From DASPRG01 sp963796125 (GTDB lineage Bacteria > Nitrospirota > Thermodesulfovibrionia > Thermodesulfovibrionales > SM23-35), in the NCBI GenBank assembly GCA_963796125.1, contig CAWCKM010000008.1, forward strand, positions 1-34,753: a stretch of DNA of 34,753 bases. The letters are read 5' to 3'. Position numbers and translations under genes: made by a program. A model generated the notes under the pieces. The model was not told where the DNA came from and did no database searches. It saw only the letters and a program-made list of their open reading frames with translations. How positions within the stretch are numbered: the first letter of the stretch is position 1; the number at the start of each line of letters is the position of its first letter. Shown here in pieces: positions 1-7,895 of this stretch.

Positions 1-40
1 GTATAGAGAGCGGAGATTTCAATATCTGAATTATGTAATA

Positions 41-92
41 AAGGAGTTATCAACATTTGCTGTTAGTAGCGTCAAAACTCCTTACTTTTTAT
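41..92 (+). terminator. Terminator-like hairpin at the window start
   Basis: AAGGAGTT at 41-48 pairs with AACTCCTT at 76-83, and a run of five T follows at 86-90. This would fit an intrinsic terminator for a plus-strand gene ending upstream of the window. The 27-base loop is long, and similar AAGGAGTT/AACTCCTT arms occur in the dispersed repeats near 11.8 kb and 30.3 kb, so it may instead be a repeat remnant. Confidence 0.3.
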
Positions 93-184
93 AATGATTC
101 AGAAGTCAGAAGTTCTTAAAAGATATATCCGTCCTGATATGAAATGGAATCTTTCCTGTAAACTAAAAACATAGGGTTTTCAAT

Positions 185-451
185 ATGTCTCTTGCTTTGA
201 CAATACTTTTAAATATTCTGATATTTACAGTTGCTACCTTTGGTACTTCTGTGCTTATTGAGAAGTATTATCACGGAAGACTGAAATGGATTATTGTTCC
301 CTCATTCACTTTGTTTTTAGCAATTTTGTTCATAAAGACAGATTTTGTGATTAAGGTACTTACCTCTATTACAAAGACCTTCACGATTCAAGGGTTAGGA
401 TTGATTCTCCTTGGGGGAATAATAACAGGTACATTTTTTTCTTTTTTGTGA
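185..451 (+). CDS. Small hydrophobic membrane protein, unknown function
   Basis: This 88-residue protein starts at an ATG and is almost entirely hydrophobic. I see three likely membrane spans, at about residues 4-24, 36-52 and 66-87, with a short basic loop (EKYYHGRLKW) between the first two. There is no strong Shine-Dalgarno sequence and no recognisable family motif. It stands alone on the plus strand, facing the minus-strand gene that ends at 527. It is too short and generic to assign, and could be a free-standing membrane peptide or the remnant of a larger transporter. Confidence 0.45.
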   Translation: MSLALTILLNILIFTVATFGTSVLIEKYYHGRLKWIIVPSFTLFLAILFIKTDFVIKVLTSITKTFTIQGLGLILLGGIITGTFFSFL

Positions 452-526
452 ATCTCTTTTAGATTGGTTCAGTTGATCCTTCAGAAACTCCTTACACATA
501 AGTAACGGCGTAACAGCATCGGCCCC

Positions 527-995
527 TTAGCTGACCTCTTTCATGATCAAATCTATGACCTCCGGTATTTTCTTTTCAATATCCGGTGTCAACTCAGTAC
601 CAATGGTCTTGATGTCCTTTGGCACTACGCCAATCAATATGGTCTCAGGGTACTTTCCCATGAGAGACGAATTGCTGTAATATCTCCAGAAGGTGAAATC
701 TCGCGACATCTGTTGCATCGTCCCAGGGAAGCGGCATCTCCTCAGGTTTCAGACGGACTACTGTTCCCGGTGCATCTCCGGTCGGGAAAACATCTATCAC
801 AATGAGTTTATCCCTGCCTTCGATCTCGTGGGAAATCAGTGAAGCAAACTCGCCAACCTCCATCATCTCCACGTTTTCAGGGAGCTTCATTTTTTCCAGA
901 ACCTTTGAGACATGATAACCGAATGCTGCATCGGTTCCAAAATGATAGCCAGTGCACAATATCAGAATTTTTTTCTTATGCTCTTCCATGGTCAT
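527..995 (-). CDS. HycI/HyaD-like hydrogenase maturation protease family, frameshifted
   Basis: Proteins of this family cut the C-terminal tail off the nickel hydrogenase large subunit. The N-terminal part (ILCTGYHFGTDAAFG) sits where the family has its GNxLxxDDGxG nickel-sensing loop, and LIVIDVFPTGDAPGTV matches the central strand and turn. The reading frame runs into TGA after HGKVP, but the next frame continues with ETILIGVVPKDI and a typical C-terminal helix. Dropping one base of the GGG at 648-650 (CCC on the coding strand) joins them into about 155 residues, the normal length. The metal-loop residues are unusual (YHFGTDAA instead of the usual N and DD). No hydrogenase genes are visible nearby. 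purM begins 14 bp upstream on the same strand, so the two are probably cotranscribed. Confidence 0.7.
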
Positions 996-1009
996 TATTT
1001 ATCCTCTTC

Positions 1010-2047
1010 CTATGATGAATATCGAACACCTTTGCCTCCTTGCTTTGCATTGCCGATGATGAATGCGCTGTATCCGGCTTTATGCAGCAACGAGATAGCG
1101 TCTCCTGAAGTATCATTTGAGGCGATGATAATATACCCTATTCCCGTATTATAGGTTCTCTTCATCTCGTCATCAGCTATGTTCCCGGTTTTTTCTATGA
1201 TTTGAAAAATTGGGGGTATAGGCCATGACCCGATTTTTATATCTGCATAGATATTGTCCGGTAATATCCTGGGCAGATTTCCGGGGATTCCACCACCCGT
1301 AATATGAGCCATACCCTTAATCTCAACATTGTCCCGTAAAGCCATGAATGCCTTCACATAGATTTTCGTCGGCCTGAGAAGTTCCTCACCGAGGTTATTA
1401 CCGAGTTCAGGAATGTAAGTGTCTAAACCCATCTTCTCCATATCGAAGAAGAGTTTTCTCACCAGAGAGTATCCGTTGCTGTGGAGACCATTTGATGAAA
1501 GGCCGATGATGCTGTCTCCTTCCCGTATACCAGAACCGTTTATGATCTTTTCCCTTTCAACTATTCCAACAGAAAAACCTGCAACATCATATTCGCCCTC
1601 ATGGTAAAATCCGGGCATTTCAGCCGTTTCGCCACCAATGAGCGAACATCCTGCCTCTTCACACCCTTTGACTATTCCTTCAATAACCTTGGCTGCGATA
1701 ACGCTGTTGAGTTTCCCTGTTGCAAGATAGTCCAGGAAGAACAAAGGTTCTGCACCGGTAGTAAGGATATCGTTGACGCACATGGCAACAAGGTCTATCC
1801 CGATCGTATCGTGCCTGTTCATCATGAATGCTATTTTGAGCTTTGTACCAACACCATCTGAACTGCTTACAAGGACCGGTTCTTTATATCTTGTCATGTC
1901 AAGCTTAAAGAGGGCACTGAACAGGCCAATGTCTGTCATGACCTCAGGCCTGAATGTCCTTTTGGCCATTGGCGAGATGAGGCTTACGAACTTTTCGCCT
2001 TCATCAATATCGACGCCAGACTTCTTGTAGGTAAGTTCGCTATTCAT
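1010..2047 (-). CDS. purM: Phosphoribosylformylglycinamidine cyclo-ligase (AIR synthetase)
   Basis: PurM closes the imidazole ring of FGAM with ATP to give 5-aminoimidazole ribonucleotide, the fifth step of purine synthesis in the cytoplasm. The 345-residue length is standard. Diagnostic segments are SSDGVGTKLKIAF near residue 62, the VNDILTTGAEPLFFLDYLAT stretch near residue 92, GGETAEMPGFY near residue 139, GLSSNGLHSNGYSLVR near residue 183 and AHITGGGIPGNLPRILP near residue 247. The frame is intact. It begins with MNSELTYKKSGVDI, matching the family N-terminus. It is divergent from surE across a gap of about 210 bp and lies directly upstream of the protease-like gene. Confidence 0.97.
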   Translation of the reverse strand: MNSELTYKKSGVDIDEGEKFVSLISPMAKRTFRPEVMTDIGLFSALFKLDMTRYKEPVLVSSSDGVGTKLKIAFMMNRHDTIGIDLVAMCVNDILTTGAEPLFFLDYLATGKLNSVIAAKVIEGIVKGCEEAGCSLIGGETAEMPGFYHEGEYDVAGFSVGIVEREKIINGSGIREGDSIIGLSSNGLHSNGYSLVRKLFFDMEKMGLDTYIPELGNNLGEELLRPTKIYVKAFMALRDNVEIKGMAHITGGGIPGNLPRILPDNIYADIKIGSWPIPPIFQIIEKTGNIADDEMKRTYNTGIGYIIIASNDTSGDAISLLHKAGYSAFIIGNAKQGGKGVRYSS

Positions 2048-2084
2048 TTATTATTTTTGGTTCCTCTTAATTTAGTTGCTAAAA

Positions 2085-2109
2085 GGGTTCGAGGATTCCA
2101 GGGTTCAAG
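2085..2109. repeat. Short GGGTTCGAGGATTC-type repeat
   Basis: A 25-base stretch in the purM-surE gap contains GGGTTCGAGGATTCC followed by AGGGTTCAAG, two imperfect units of about 12 bases. Its reverse complement closely resembles the CGAACCCTTGAATCCTCGA segment inside queA at about 26150-26170, so the two probably belong to one dispersed repeat family. Nothing else is evident in this gap apart from a small hairpin, CTATTTT/AAAATAG at 2237-2253, directly ahead of the surE start where a ribosome binding site would be expected. Confidence 0.45.
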
Positions 2110-2259
2110 TGTTTATTCTGCAAAGCTTTTATTAGTGACTTCCTCTATTCTGTGAATAACATGAGTTAGGTTTTTTAATAATGTACGAATATAAAGACAA
2201 AAGGCAAGAGGAAATTCATTTCTCCAAAGAATCCTGCTATTTTGATAAAATAGGGTCTG

Positions 2260-3016
2260 ATGCCGCTTATCCTTGTCACAAATGACGACGGAATTCATTC
2301 CCCGGGTCTTATTGCCCTTTCAATGGCAATGAAAGAACTTGGAGATGCATATATTGTTGCGCCTGACAGGGAAAGGAGTGCCGTAAGCCATTCACTTACA
2401 TTGCACCGTCCCTTAAAGGCAGAAAAACACAGCAAAGATGTTTTTAGTGTTGATGGAACTCCGACAGATTGTGTCATATTAGCCATAAGCAAGTTGCTCC
2501 CTGAGCGGCCTGTTCTCGTTGCATCAGGGATAAACAGAGGTGGTAACCTCGGGGGTGATATCACGTATTCAGGAACTGTTTCCGGTGCGATAGAAGGTAC
2601 CATACTCGGCATTCCATCCTTTGCCATTTCTCTTGTGAGCGGAGACGAGGCGCAGCCTCTCCATTTCGAAACTGCTTCTGCCTTTGCCGCCCGGATCGGG
2701 CGAATTGTTCTCGATAAGTGCCCTTCCGCCGGACACCCTTCTGAATATCAATGTGCCGAATACTGATAAGAATAAAATCTCCGGGGTTAAATTTACACGT
2801 CAGGGGAAGATAGTCTATAACAATGCTATTCAGGAGATACATGACCCGAGAGGGAAGAGGCACTACTGGCTTGGTGGGAGCCAGCTCCATGTTGCGCATG
2901 AAGAAGATACGGACGTCCATGCTGTACGGAATGGTTATATCTCTATCACACCCATCCACCTTGATCTCACAAATTACGAGGCATTGAAATTTTTGAGATC
3001 AAATTTTCATTTATAA
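2260..3016 (+). CDS. surE: 5'/3'-nucleotidase SurE, frameshifted
   Basis: SurE is a metal-dependent nucleoside monophosphate phosphatase. The N-terminus ILVTNDDGIHSPG carries the DD metal pair. SVDGTPTDCV near residue 68 and SGINRGGNLGGDITYSGTV near residue 93 are catalytic-core signatures. After RIVLDK the frame drifts into non-homologous residues and stops at 2766. The +1 frame supplies ALPPDTLLNINVP and then the usual C-terminal half with DTDVHAVRNGYISITPI. One extra base at about 2716-2719 explains this; removing it gives 251 residues, the family norm. There is no clear Shine-Dalgarno sequence. The frame break looks technical, because both halves are well conserved up to the junction. Confidence 0.9.
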
Positions 3017-3117
3017 ACAAACTCTCGTGTGTCTTTGGATCACAAAGGATTTTATGAAAATTATTAACAAGTTCATTACTAAAACACATTTAAAATGTTA
3101 TTTTTGGAGCAAAACTG

Positions 3118-4500
3118 TTGACGAAAAACTATGACGTAATCATTGTTGGAGCCGGGCCTGCCGGAATATTTTCTGCCCTTGAAATCCTCACGCAGAAGAA
3201 AGACGCAAAAATCCTTATCATCGAAAAAGGCAAAGATCTTGATAAAAGGGTCTGTCCTATGAAGATAAAGGAGATTTCATGTGCAGCCTGTCCTGAATGT
3301 GCGTTGCTCAGTGGCTGGGGTGGGGCAGGGGCATACAGTGACGGAAAATTAAACCTCTCTCCTGAGGTTGGTGGTTTTCTTTCAAGATATATAAGTCCGG
3401 ACAGACTGGTATCTTTGATAGCTTATGTGGATGAGATCTATGTAAGGTACGGTGCTCCAAAGGAGACATACAGTGGCAACACAGAAGAGGTATCTACTAT
3501 TGCAAGACTTGCCTCAGAAAATAATCTGCTCTTTATTCCTTCAAGGATAAGACATATCGGTACCGACAGATGCAAAACTCTCCTGAAAAATATCAAAAAA
3601 GACCTGAATCAAAGAATAGAAACCCTGTTTGGTGCAGAAGCAGATAAAGTGATTATCAGGAAGAGAAAGTCTGTTGGGGTTCGGCTGAAAGATGGTAAAA
3701 ACCTTTTTTCTGAATTCATGATTCTTGCACCGGGCAGAGAAGGTTCACGGTGGCTCGAGAAAGAGGCGAAGAGATTGCGTCTGACCCTTTTCAGAAATCC
3801 CGTTGATATCGGTCTGAGGGTTGAAATAGCTGCTCCGGTATTTGAACCACTGACCAGGATAACGTATGAACCAAAGCTTGTATTTCGTTCAAAGACATTC
3901 AATGACAGAGTGAGGACATTCTGCGTTAATCCTTATGGTGAGGTTGTAAAGGAATACCTGAAGGGTATCTGGACGGTCAATGGTCACAGCTATGCAGAGA
4001 GGAGGACGAATAATACAAACTTTGCACTCCTTGCCAGCACGTCCTTCACAGAACCTTTTGATGACCCCATATTATACGGAAGGTACATAGCAGGACTTGC
4101 AAACCTTCTCGGAAAAGGCGTGATTGTCCAGAGACTCGGAGACTTAAAGCAGGGAAGACGTTCAACCCCTGAGAGAATTCGGAAAGGCAAGATAGACCCA
4201 ACTCTGAAAGATGCTACTCCAGGGGATTTAAGCTTTGTCATGCCCTATCGTCACCTGTCTGATATCCTTGAAATGATTGAAGCCCTTGATAAGATTGCAC
4301 CTGGTGTACATTCAGAGGATACGCTTCTGTACGGTGCTGAGGTGAAATTTTATTCAAGGTACCCCCAACTGACAGAGACCCTCGAGACGGAGGTAAAAAA
4401 CCTCTTTGCTGTGGGAGACGGGGCAGGAGTAAGCAGAGGTCTCATACAGGCATCTACCTCAGGGGTAATTGCCGCGCAGGAAATAGCTAAAAGACTATAA
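3118..4500 (+). CDS. NAD(P)/FAD-dependent oxidoreductase (COG2509 family)
   Basis: This is a 460-residue cytoplasmic flavoprotein of unknown substrate. The N-terminus VIIVGAGPAGIFSALEI is a Rossmann GxGxxG site for the FAD ADP moiety. A cysteine-rich stretch (CPMKIKEISCAACPEC, residues about 46-61) leads into SGWGGAGAYSDGKLNLS, the hallmark of the COG2509 group of uncharacterised FAD-dependent dehydrogenases. The C-terminal LFAVGDGAGVSRGLIQAST is the second FAD-contact motif. The start is TTG at 3118 with GGAG a few bases upstream; no ATG fits the family N-terminus better. The frame is intact. The closely spaced cysteines may bind a metal or be redox active, but this is inference. Confidence 0.85.
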   Translation: MTKNYDVIIVGAGPAGIFSALEILTQKKDAKILIIEKGKDLDKRVCPMKIKEISCAACPECALLSGWGGAGAYSDGKLNLSPEVGGFLSRYISPDRLVSLIAYVDEIYVRYGAPKETYSGNTEEVSTIARLASENNLLFIPSRIRHIGTDRCKTLLKNIKKDLNQRIETLFGAEADKVIIRKRKSVGVRLKDGKNLFSEFMILAPGREGSRWLEKEAKRLRLTLFRNPVDIGLRVEIAAPVFEPLTRITYEPKLVFRSKTFNDRVRTFCVNPYGEVVKEYLKGIWTVNGHSYAERRTNNTNFALLASTSFTEPFDDPILYGRYIAGLANLLGKGVIVQRLGDLKQGRRSTPERIRKGKIDPTLKDATPGDLSFVMPYRHLSDILEMIEALDKIAPGVHSEDTLLYGAEVKFYSRYPQLTETLETEVKNLFAVGDGAGVSRGLIQASTSGVIAAQEIAKRL

Positions 4501-4510
4501 CAGGTTTTTG

Positions 4511-4577
4511 GAGTTTGTTGGGTTTACACAGTTTATTGAGTTATAAAACTCCATAAACCCAATGAACACAAAAACTC
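4511..4577. repeat. Imperfect palindrome of GGGTTTA/TAAACCC type
   Basis: In the gap before pcm, TTGGGTTTA at 4518-4526 pairs with TAAACCCAA at 4554-4562, with an inner GAGTT/AACTC arm and outer GAGTTT/AAACTC arms. No T-run follows. It could fold in RNA between the flavoprotein gene and pcm. It looks like a low-complexity repeat remnant rather than a terminator. Confidence 0.4.
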
Positions 4578-4605
4578 AAGAAACTAAATTTGGGACAAAT
4601 TTAAA

Positions 4606-5251
4606 ATGGGTTTTGAGGAATTGAGAGATTTTATGGTGAGAACACAGCTCATTCCGAGAGGTATTAAGGATGAGCGTGTCCTCAGAGTGATGAACAAAGT
4701 TCCAAGACATCTCTTCGTAAATGAGTCTATTCAGTACAAGGCTTATGAGGACATGGCCCTCCCGATTGGTGAAGGACAGACAATTTCGCAGCCCTATATG
4801 GTTGCGGTCATGACAGAGCTTCTTGAACTGAAGGGAACGGAGAAGGTGCTGGAGGTTGGTACAGGTTCAGGATATCAGGCAGCAATCCTCTCGGAACTGT
4901 CAAAAGAGGTATATACCATCGAGCGATTTGAAAAGCTTGCACAAGAGGCAAGAAGAAAAATTTCAGGAGCTCGGTTATAACAATATATATGTAAAGGCCG
5001 GTGATGGAACCCTGGGATGGCCTGAGAAGGCTCCCTTTGACAGGATTATCATTACAGCAGGTACTCCACAGATTCCGGATCCTCTCATTCAGCAACTTGC
5101 ACAGGGAGGCATCATTGTTGCACCTGTCGGAGAACGTTTCTCACAGCAACTGATAAGAGTCAAAAAGTCCGACAGGGAACTCTCTGAGGAGTTTCATACC
5201 ATGTGCGTTTTCGTTCCCCTTGTCGGACAATACGGATGGGACAGGGAATAA
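4606..5251 (+). CDS. pcm: Protein-L-isoaspartate O-methyltransferase, frameshifted
   Basis: Pcm methylates isoaspartyl residues in damaged proteins using S-adenosylmethionine. RTQLIPRGIKDERVLRVM and KVPRHLFV are typical N-terminal segments, GEGQTISQPYMVAVMTELL contains the substrate loop, and VLEVGTGSGYQAAILSEL is the SAM-binding motif I. The frame then breaks at the AAAAA run at 4956-4960. Removing one A gives RRKFQELGYNN and restores AGDGTLGWPEKAPFDRIIIT and GGIIVAPVGE in the same frame, for a total of 214 residues, the normal length. surE and pcm are commonly close together, as they are here with one gene between. The break is most likely a homopolymer error. Confidence 0.92.
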
Positions 5252-5327
5252 CAGAAAGAGATATCAGATAGAGATAGAGAAAATCAGATTATCTCCTTAT
5301 CCCGAAATGTTTTGTCCGGAATCCTTC

Positions 5328-5375
5328 AATAACCCCCTCTTTCCCCTTAATTTAAGGGGATGAAAGGGGGTTATT
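5328..5375. terminator. Strong bidirectional hairpin between convergent genes
   Basis: AATAACCCCC at the left pairs with GGGGGTTATT at the right, and an inner TTCCCCTTAA/TTAAGGGGAT arm continues the stem, giving about 20 paired bases with few mismatches. It lies between pcm (plus strand) and the carboxymuconolactone-decarboxylase-like gene (minus strand), where a bidirectional terminator would be expected. There is no long T-run on either side, so it may be a REP-like element that also stops transcription. Confidence 0.55.
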
Positions 5376-5427
5376 CAACATACGGGAATGACACAATTTC
5401 TATAAAAACCAAAAGAAACGAATCAGA

Positions 5428-5757
5428 TTATTTTTTTGACCGCTTTTTCTTCATGACGTCATCTGCCCAGCTTAGCGCAGCAGAGACCGTAGGGAAGCCT
5501 ATTGTACTGGTGAGCAATATTAACGTATGGTATATTTCTTCAGGTTTTGCACCGGCCTCTAAAGCCCTTCTCGCATGGGAATGGACAGAACCCTCCGACC
5601 TGATGGCAGCAGAAGCTGCAAGCTGAATGAGCTGAGAAGTCTTCGCATTAATGGGACCTGATTCGCTTGCCACCTGTCCAAGGTTTTTGGTGGCTTCGAA
5701 GTATTTTTTAAACCTCCTTTGTATACTCACATACTGACCCGGTAATTGTTTAGCCAT
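5428..5757 (-). CDS. Carboxymuconolactone decarboxylase/AhpD-fold protein, copy 1
   Basis: The 109-residue protein has the helical AhpD/CMD fold signature in LIQLAASAAIRSEGSVHSH and ALEAGAKPEEIYHTLILLTS. The redox CxxC of AhpD is absent; the protein has no cysteine at all, and SVHSH occupies that region, so peroxidase-type disulfide chemistry is unlikely. The start at 5757 is set by a strong AGGAGG about 9 bases upstream, inside the end of the previous gene; longer upstream readings are just the previous gene in another frame. It is the last gene of the fprA-cytochrome-flavoprotein operon. A paralogue about 79% identical by hand count lies at 15644-15973. The function is unknown; it may bind a small hydrophobic or reactive metabolite. 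Confidence 0.8.
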   Translation of the reverse strand: MAKQLPGQYVSIQRRFKKYFEATKNLGQVASESGPINAKTSQLIQLAASAAIRSEGSVHSHARRALEAGAKPEEIYHTLILLTSTIGFPTVSAALSWADDVMKKKRSKK

Positions 5758-5758
5758 T

Positions 5759-6347
5759 TCAACCTCCTCCTTTGTTGAAAGTAACAAGTTTTTTACCTGA
5801 CCTATAGGCATCGCCCAGGGCTGTCGGGTGATTGACAATCGCACCCTGTATATCAACACTGAGATAACCTAAGGTCTCATGTTCAGGAACACTCACGGTC
5901 CTGAAAAATGCCTTTGCTGTTGCCTCGGCACATTGTATACCGATCTCTTTCTTCTGCCCGCCAACTAACAATAAAAGCCCTTTCCTCCCATAAATACCTT
6001 CAGGGAGTGGTTTTTTCAAAAGGTATTTCTCACACCAGAAGCACTGGCATCTGTCTATCATAATCTTTGTCTGGGCACTAACCCCGAAAAAGTAAATAGG
6101 AGAAGCAAGGATTATCCTGCTTGCCTCTCTTATCTCGGCATGGATCTAGAGCCATATCATCGTTAAAGATACATACACCTGTGTCTTCGCATCCTCCACA
6201 ACTTTGACAGGGCGAAATGTTCATTTCATTCAGGTTGAAAATCTGAACTTTTAGTCCTGATTCAGCAATTCCCCTTATTGTCTCTTTCAGGAGAAGCGCT
6301 GAATTGCCATCTTTTCGCGGACTACCGAGGAATGCAATGATCTTCAT
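5759..6347 (-). CDS. Flavodoxin-fold FMN reductase / iron-sulfur flavoprotein, frameshifted
   Basis: The N-terminus KIIAFLGSPRKDGNSALLL is the FMN phosphate loop of the NADPH-dependent FMN reductase family. CQSCGGCEDTGVC (residues about 48-60) is a compact CX2CX2CX5C motif of the kind that ligates a 4Fe-4S cluster in Isf-type iron-sulfur flavoproteins. After NDDMALDP the frame fails, but the +1 frame gives EIREASRIILASPIYFFG and then MIDRCQCFWCEKYLL. One extra base at about 6142-6143 accounts for it, giving 195 residues. Its ATG overlaps the cytochrome stop in ATGA, indicating translational coupling. It probably passes electrons between NAD(P)H or ferredoxin and partners in the operon. The 3' end of this gene was duplicated together with the next gene at 15.97-16.11 kb. 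Confidence 0.8.
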
Positions 6348-7867
6348 TTTTTTGTGACTCCCTGTGTTTTTTCCTTAATTTCCATCCAGTCTTTCATGTG
6401 CTGAAGGTTTTCGCTGAGGTACCACCAGCCATTCTTAAAGGCTGTATAATCAGGGGCACCAGTCATGGCAGAGGCATAGCGAATAGAATTTGAATAGAAT
6501 AGCCACTGTCTTGCCCACATCTGTTCAATTGTTTCATCAAAGGGATTGCTTTTATCCTCTATCCCTTTTTCCCATGCACTTATCATGAGTTTTGTTGCTG
6601 CAAGGGTCATCTCATCCGTTTCTCTTATTGTTCGTTCAAACTTCGAGAAATGACCGTTTATCCATGCAGTGGAGTGGCAGGTGTTACAGACCTTTTTCAT
6701 GGAATTTAACCGTTCTTCCTGATCTGTTTTATCGATCAGATACACTGATGCAAGGTCACCCGTGAATGAAGTGGGTAATGACAGCCCATCCATATTTTTA
6801 ATAATCGTCGTGTTCCCTGATTTGGGCTGGGGATGGCTGTAAATAAGACCAAAGATTCTGACCCATAACCTCGAACCAAAATCATGAGTCCTCTCAACAA
6901 TCACATCACCTGTGGGTGAAACAAGGAGGCTATTATGGCATGCTGCACATGAGGGCGTCTTAAAGTCTTTTCCCACAATCCATGGTACGGAGTTCAAACT
7001 CCATTCATGGTATTTTGAAAAAAAGATACCCCCGTGTTTACTTTCGTGATAAACATTCCATGCGGGTACATCAGGCTCGAGATGACACTGAGAACAGGTG
7101 TAGGGTTTCCTTGCAACTTCTATCGAAAAGCTGTGTCTTGCATGGCAGGCTGAACAGGCTCCGAGACTGCCGTCGGGATTTTCCCTCCCAACTCCCTGGT
7201 TCGGCCAGTTTGTGAGATCAGGAATTGAGATTTCTCCCATTCCTGTGGTGACAATCTTCAAGCCCTTTGATTCTACGTGTGTGCCATGACATCCAAGGCA
7301 TGTTTCGTGGAGAGTGCTCTCAGAAGGTTTATCAGATAGTATCTTTCCATTTTCTACTTTCTTTACTCCTGTTATGGTACTTACCAGAGTTTTATAGACG
7401 GGATTTCCCAGAAGATTTTTTACGGCATGGGATTTTTTACTTCCATAGAATTGTTTCGCCTCTGTTGGATGACAGGTTTTACAATCATCAGGGGTGACAA
7501 CGACATTTATAGTGAAACCCATATGGGAGAAACTATCTTTATGCCTTTCAGAGTTCAGGCTATGGCATTCATAACAGCCGACTGCATATTTTCCCAATTC
7601 ATCCGGCAGACTCTCTACAGAAATCCTTTTTTCCAGGAGGGATTTCTTCAGAGCCTCTGACGGTATCATCCCTGCATGCCTGCTACTTTGCCAGTCTTTT
7701 ACGATTCCAGGTGTATATGTGGTATGACAGGCAAGACAGGTCTGTGTTTGGGGGCTTAAAGGAACATCGCGAATGACATCCTCTTTTACTTCAGATGCAA
7801 CCTGTGTATGAAAAGACAGTAAAAAAACTGAAAGCATAAACGGCACAATGTATCTTTTCAATCTCAT
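6344..7867 (-). CDS. Octaheme c-type cytochrome, HAO-like
   Basis: The 507-residue protein has an N-terminal signal peptide (hydrophobic residues 7-19, likely cleavage near residue 25), so it is exported. I count eight CxxCH haem sites, at residues 44, 98, 129, 190, 238, 258, 307 and 394, the number and spacing of the hydroxylamine oxidoreductase (HAO) superfamily. The C-terminal helical region (NGWWYLSENLQHMKDW) aligns with the HAO tail; I cannot place the tyrosine that cross-links the P460 haem, so this may be a reductive epsilon-HAO type that handles nitrite or hydroxylamine. It has no C-terminal membrane anchor. The start has a clear AAGGAGGGG site. It lies 28 bp after fprA and overlaps the next gene by 4 bp, so these form one operon. 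Assignment to the octaheme class is firm; the substrate is inference. Confidence 0.85.
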   Translation of the reverse strand: MRLKRYIVPFMLSVFLLSFHTQVASEVKEDVIRDVPLSPQTQTCLACHTTYTPGIVKDWQSSRHAGMIPSEALKKSLLEKRISVESLPDELGKYAVGCYECHSLNSERHKDSFSHMGFTINVVVTPDDCKTCHPTEAKQFYGSKKSHAVKNLLGNPVYKTLVSTITGVKKVENGKILSDKPSESTLHETCLGCHGTHVESKGLKIVTTGMGEISIPDLTNWPNQGVGRENPDGSLGACSACHARHSFSIEVARKPYTCSQCHLEPDVPAWNVYHESKHGGIFFSKYHEWSLNSVPWIVGKDFKTPSCAACHNSLLVSPTGDVIVERTHDFGSRLWVRIFGLIYSHPQPKSGNTTIIKNMDGLSLPTSFTGDLASVYLIDKTDQEERLNSMKKVCNTCHSTAWINGHFSKFERTIRETDEMTLAATKLMISAWEKGIEDKSNPFDETIEQMWARQWLFYSNSIRYASAMTGAPDYTAFKNGWWYLSENLQHMKDWMEIKEKTQGVTKK

Positions 7868-7895
7868 AACCCCTCCTTTTTAGAGTTGCGGTCCC

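Noticed and set aside
2085..2111. GGTTCGA-like sequence considered as a tRNA T-arm
   Set aside because: No acceptor, D or anticodon arms can be folded around it; it matches the repeat in queA instead. No tRNA was recognised in the window.
2295..2959. Long minus-strand open frames opposite surE
   Set aside because: The plus-strand reading has clear SurE motifs; the antisense frames are low-complexity shadows.
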